Position numbers and translations under genes: made by a program
Shown here: in pieces, positions 23,231 through 24,843 of the stretch
How positions within the stretch are numbered: the stretch's first letter is position 1
How the letters are laid out: every line of letters begins with the position of its first letter
The notes under the pieces: generated by a model
Database searches by the model: none
Seen by the model: only the letters and a program-made list of their open reading frames with translations
What the model was told of the DNA's origin: nothing
NCBI GenBank assembly: GCA_964544115.1
Contig: CAZJBP010000034.1
Coordinates: 1-24,843 of the forward strand
Source: CAZJBP01 sp964544115
GTDB taxonomy: Bacteria; Verrucomicrobiota; Kiritimatiellia; UBA8416; JADHWI01
Length of the DNA stretch: 24,843 bases
Direction: 5' to 3'

Positions 23231-23353
23231 TTAGCGCCGTAGCTTCCACCCTCTCGTTCTGCCTCTCTCTTTCCGCACCAGATCCACCAGTTCCCCTGCC
23301 GAGATCCGAGCCCCGACCGACGGAACGTCCAGTGAGTAAGTATAGACCTGCAT
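23231..23353 (-). CDS. possible small ORF (40 codons) with a strong ribosome site
   Basis: On the minus strand, GGAGGTG (23366-23360) is followed by TGAG and ATG at 23353. The frame codes 40 residues, starting MQVYTYSLDVPSVG and ending in a very basic KERGRTRGWKLRR, then TAA at 23231. The start vaguely recalls small antitoxins beginning MxxYTYS, but the rest does not. It may be a real small gene, or the head of a gene truncated by the same event that removed most of the URO-D gene. Evidence is only the ribosome site and the composition. Confidence 0.35.
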   Translation of the reverse strand: MQVYTYSLDVPSVGARISAGELVDLVRKERGRTRGWKLRR

Positions 23354-23382
23354 CTCACACCTCCAAGAGTCTGATGCCAGGG

Positions 23383-23981
23383 TCAGTTCACGGGGCTACG
23401 CACGAACACTGTGCCACCCGCGCCACCTCTTGATGGAAACGGAAACGCTCCAGGATCGTCCGCGTATTTGGCCACGAACTCCTGTAGCTCCAGGGTAGTC
23501 GCGGTCAGGAAGAGAACTCCACCGTCCTCGTGCTTGATACTCACCTCCTGGTTCTTGATCATGTTGTCGAGCCATTGAATCGACATCGGGGTCAACGTGA
23601 GCTGGTCGCCGCTGAGTCCGACCTTCCAGAAACTGTTCAAGTGGAGAAAGTGCCCGCCAAAGAATGACTTCTGGTGGATCGCGTCGGGTCTTTGCGGGGT
23701 GAATTCCAGGAACCGCTTTGTGCCAATCGTTCCAAGAGTCGCATAGAACTCGCCAGGAGGCTGATTTGTTATGCTCGTGCGCACAACGTATCTGCCCGTC
23801 CGTTTGTCGAACGCTTTGATCGCGAATGTTGCCTCGGCATTGTGCCATATTTCCACGAGGGCAGGGTCATAAACGACGTCCTTGCTGGTGAACAGACTGT
23901 TCAAAGTGAGGACGACCCACCTGCAAGGATTGCGGGCACCAGAATCAGTAGCCGCGCCGTGTTTGCTATGATGATCTTCAT
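23383..23981 (-). pseudogene. lipoprotein gene broken by a frameshift at the lipobox
   Basis: The body of the protein is an uninterrupted frame from VVLTLNSLFTSKDVVYDPAL to the TGA at 23385-23383, with FLEFTPQRPD, HFLHLNSFWKVGLSGDQL and LTATTLELQEFVAKYADDP. This resembles a widespread family of uncharacterised lipoproteins starting 'GCVVxxxNPLYTxxDxVFDPALxGxW'. Its signal peptide is in another frame: ATG 23981 encodes MKIIIANTARLLILVPAILA, then GGSSSL and a stop. Adding one base near 23914-23924 (GCAGGTGGGTC) would join them as ...LAG-C-VVLTLN and give 600 nt, about 199 residues. So a 1-nt deletion, with a substitution, has hit the lipobox cysteine. It may be a true pseudogene or a sequencing error. 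The longer open frame starting at 24105 has no signal peptide or homology in its N-terminal part. Confidence 0.7.
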
Positions 23982-24105
23982 GTGTGCCCCCACTTCTCGC
24001 GCCAACACGTCGGTCGTCACGGCTCCCAGCTTGCGAGCCTACCGTGCACGACGATGGTCGCATGCCACCACTTAAACCTTCCGAATACGACTCCCCAAAC
24101 GACAA

Positions 24106-24118
24106 CCACTGACAGTGG
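24106..24118. repeat. short inverted repeat between the lipoprotein and pRiA4b genes
   Basis: CCACTG-A-CAGTGG is a perfect 6-bp inverted repeat with one central base, lying in the 190-bp space between the two minus-strand genes. It could be an operator for the downstream lipoprotein gene. It is short enough to be chance. Confidence 0.2.
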
Positions 24119-24171
24119 CCACGCCGCGGCTAGCAACACTATGAGTCGCATTAACGCGGTCGTTGGCCGTC

Positions 24172-24603
24172 CTATTCATTACACGCTGGGTATTGCTCCG
24201 GATCAACTCCAATTCGCTCTATGATGCGAGGGGTGGAGAGTGTTGCATCGTCCTTCGTAAGTCTCATCCTCCTGATCTCGAAGATCCAGTCGTCACCGAA
24301 GTCAAACCAGTAGTAGAGCTTCTTCCGCCCCGTTGGGATCGCATCCTTAAGCTGCGTCCGATGGAAGACGCTTTCTCGCTCATCCCAATCCTCTACATCC
24401 GTAAGCCGCTTCTTCTCGGCCCAGGGGGATGCACTGTTTGCGGTGTAAAAGTCGAAGGGGTGATCCCGGTCAAACAAAACCGCGTCTTGTATCATCTCGT
24501 GTAGATCAGCCAGTGACGCGAAATCCTCCATCGCAATGATGCGGATGCACTCTCCTCGCAGGTAGGCACCTCGAACGCATGTGACTTTGAGTTTCAGAAT
24601 CAT
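24172..24603 (-). CDS. pRiA4b ORF-3-like protein
   Basis: From ATG 24603 (GGAG 7 nt upstream on the minus strand) the product is 143 residues. It begins MILKLKVTCVRGAYLRGECIRI, continues with DFASLADLHEMIQDAVLFDRDHPFDFY, and carries KKLYYWFDFGDDWIFEIR, the DFGDDW-x-x-EI hallmark of the pRiA4b ORF-3-like family (PF07929). Members are small proteins from plasmids and mobile elements; their function is not known. A longer frame to 24702 has no ribosome site. No transposase or inverted repeat is visible around it. The lower GC of this part fits accessory DNA. Confidence 0.82.
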   Translation of the reverse strand: MILKLKVTCVRGAYLRGECIRIIAMEDFASLADLHEMIQDAVLFDRDHPFDFYTANSASPWAEKKRLTDVEDWDERESVFHRTQLKDAIPTGRKKLYYWFDFGDDWIFEIRRMRLTKDDATLSTPRIIERIGVDPEQYPACNE

Positions 24604-24721
24604 TTCATGTCTCCGTTCAACGTCAGCCATGACCGGAACCGGAACCCCGGCGCGACAGGTGCGTATGCAGCTGGCGTGCCGCGGGTGGAGGTTACGGTCC
24701 ATGGCATTGTCCGCAAATGAT

Positions 24722-24843
24722 TTACCAATATTCAGGTTTGTTCAGCGCCTCTACACAGGATGATGGACCCGTGATCGGCTGAATCGCTTTGCCCGTCAAG
24801 GACTGAGCCAGCCAGCCTTCCGGACGCTGCAACGTCATCGGGG
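24722..24843 (-). CDS. possible C-terminal end of a gene entering from the right edge
   Basis: On the minus strand a frame is open from the window edge to TAA (24724-24722), encoding about 40 residues including MTLQRPEGWLAQSLTGKAIQ and the end ALNKPEYW. The composition looks protein-like, but I recognise no family, and 40 codons could be open by chance. It would be the upstream neighbour of the pRiA4b gene, 118 bp away. Confidence 0.3.
   Translation of the reverse strand, partial: PMTLQRPEGWLAQSLTGKAIQPITGPSSCVEALNKPEYW

Noticed and set aside
23982..24105. N-terminal extension of the lipoprotein body frame up to 24105
   Set aside because: This part has no signal peptide, ribosome site or homology; the proper signal peptide lies in another frame starting at 23981.

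Overview
The window is about 24.8 kb of bacterial chromosome, mostly GC-rich and densely coded, with no rRNA, tRNA, CRISPR array or complete insertion sequence that I can see. It encodes an apolipoprotein N-acyltransferase, several lipoprotein or membrane proteins, a MEP-pathway ispD and a SecA with an extra helical insertion. Together these indicate a Gram-negative, free-living bacterium. The two carbohydrate-active enzymes, the uroporphyrinogen-decarboxylase-like remnant and the SecA insertion remind me of PVC-type or related uncultured lineages (Lentisphaerota, Kiritimatiellota, Planctomycetota), but this placement is inference only. A run of 10 Ns inside secA marks an assembly gap, so this is a draft scaffold.

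Layout. 1-1.2 kb: lower-GC accessory start with the tail of a membrane protein, a second membrane protein and a small FMN-binding protein. 1.2-3.6 kb: a clan GH-A glycoside hydrolase convergent with a DRE-TIM aldolase/lyase. 3.6-6.5 kb: a long leader, primary sigma factor rpoD (TTG start) and a membrane-anchored RRM protein. 6.5-9.2 kb: a DJ-1/PfpI protein (TTG start), a small membrane protein, an HMA metal-binding protein coupled to a SmpA-like/GspC-like lipoprotein, and an Rrf2 regulator with three cysteines. 9.2-10.1 kb: an SMP-30/gluconolactonase. 10.2-20.6 kb: a core block on the plus strand, ispD - metallophosphoesterase - secA - lnt - duplicated membrane protein - prfB (programmed frameshift) - yicC - gmk. 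20.7-24.8 kb: accessory minus-strand genes, namely a ParE/RelE-type toxin with its antitoxin, a GH63-type glycosidase with the tail of a URO-D-family gene overlapping its start, a lipoprotein gene broken by an apparent 1-nt deletion in its lipobox, a pRiA4b ORF-3-like protein and possibly the tail of another gene.

How the genes fit together. The core block joins isoprenoid precursor synthesis, protein export (SecA), lipoprotein maturation (Lnt), translation termination (RF2), RNA turnover (YicC) and GMP phosphorylation (Gmk). The glycoside hydrolases and the gluconolactonase-like protein point to use of plant or microbial polysaccharides. The right end shows gene decay and lower GC, consistent with accessory DNA. 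I did not find a clearly new multi-gene system. The observations most worth a second look are the TM-RRM protein, the HMA/lipoprotein pair behind a structured leader, the URO-D remnant joined to GH63, the lipobox frameshift, and a hairpin between the Shine-Dalgarno sequence and the start codon of the aldolase gene.
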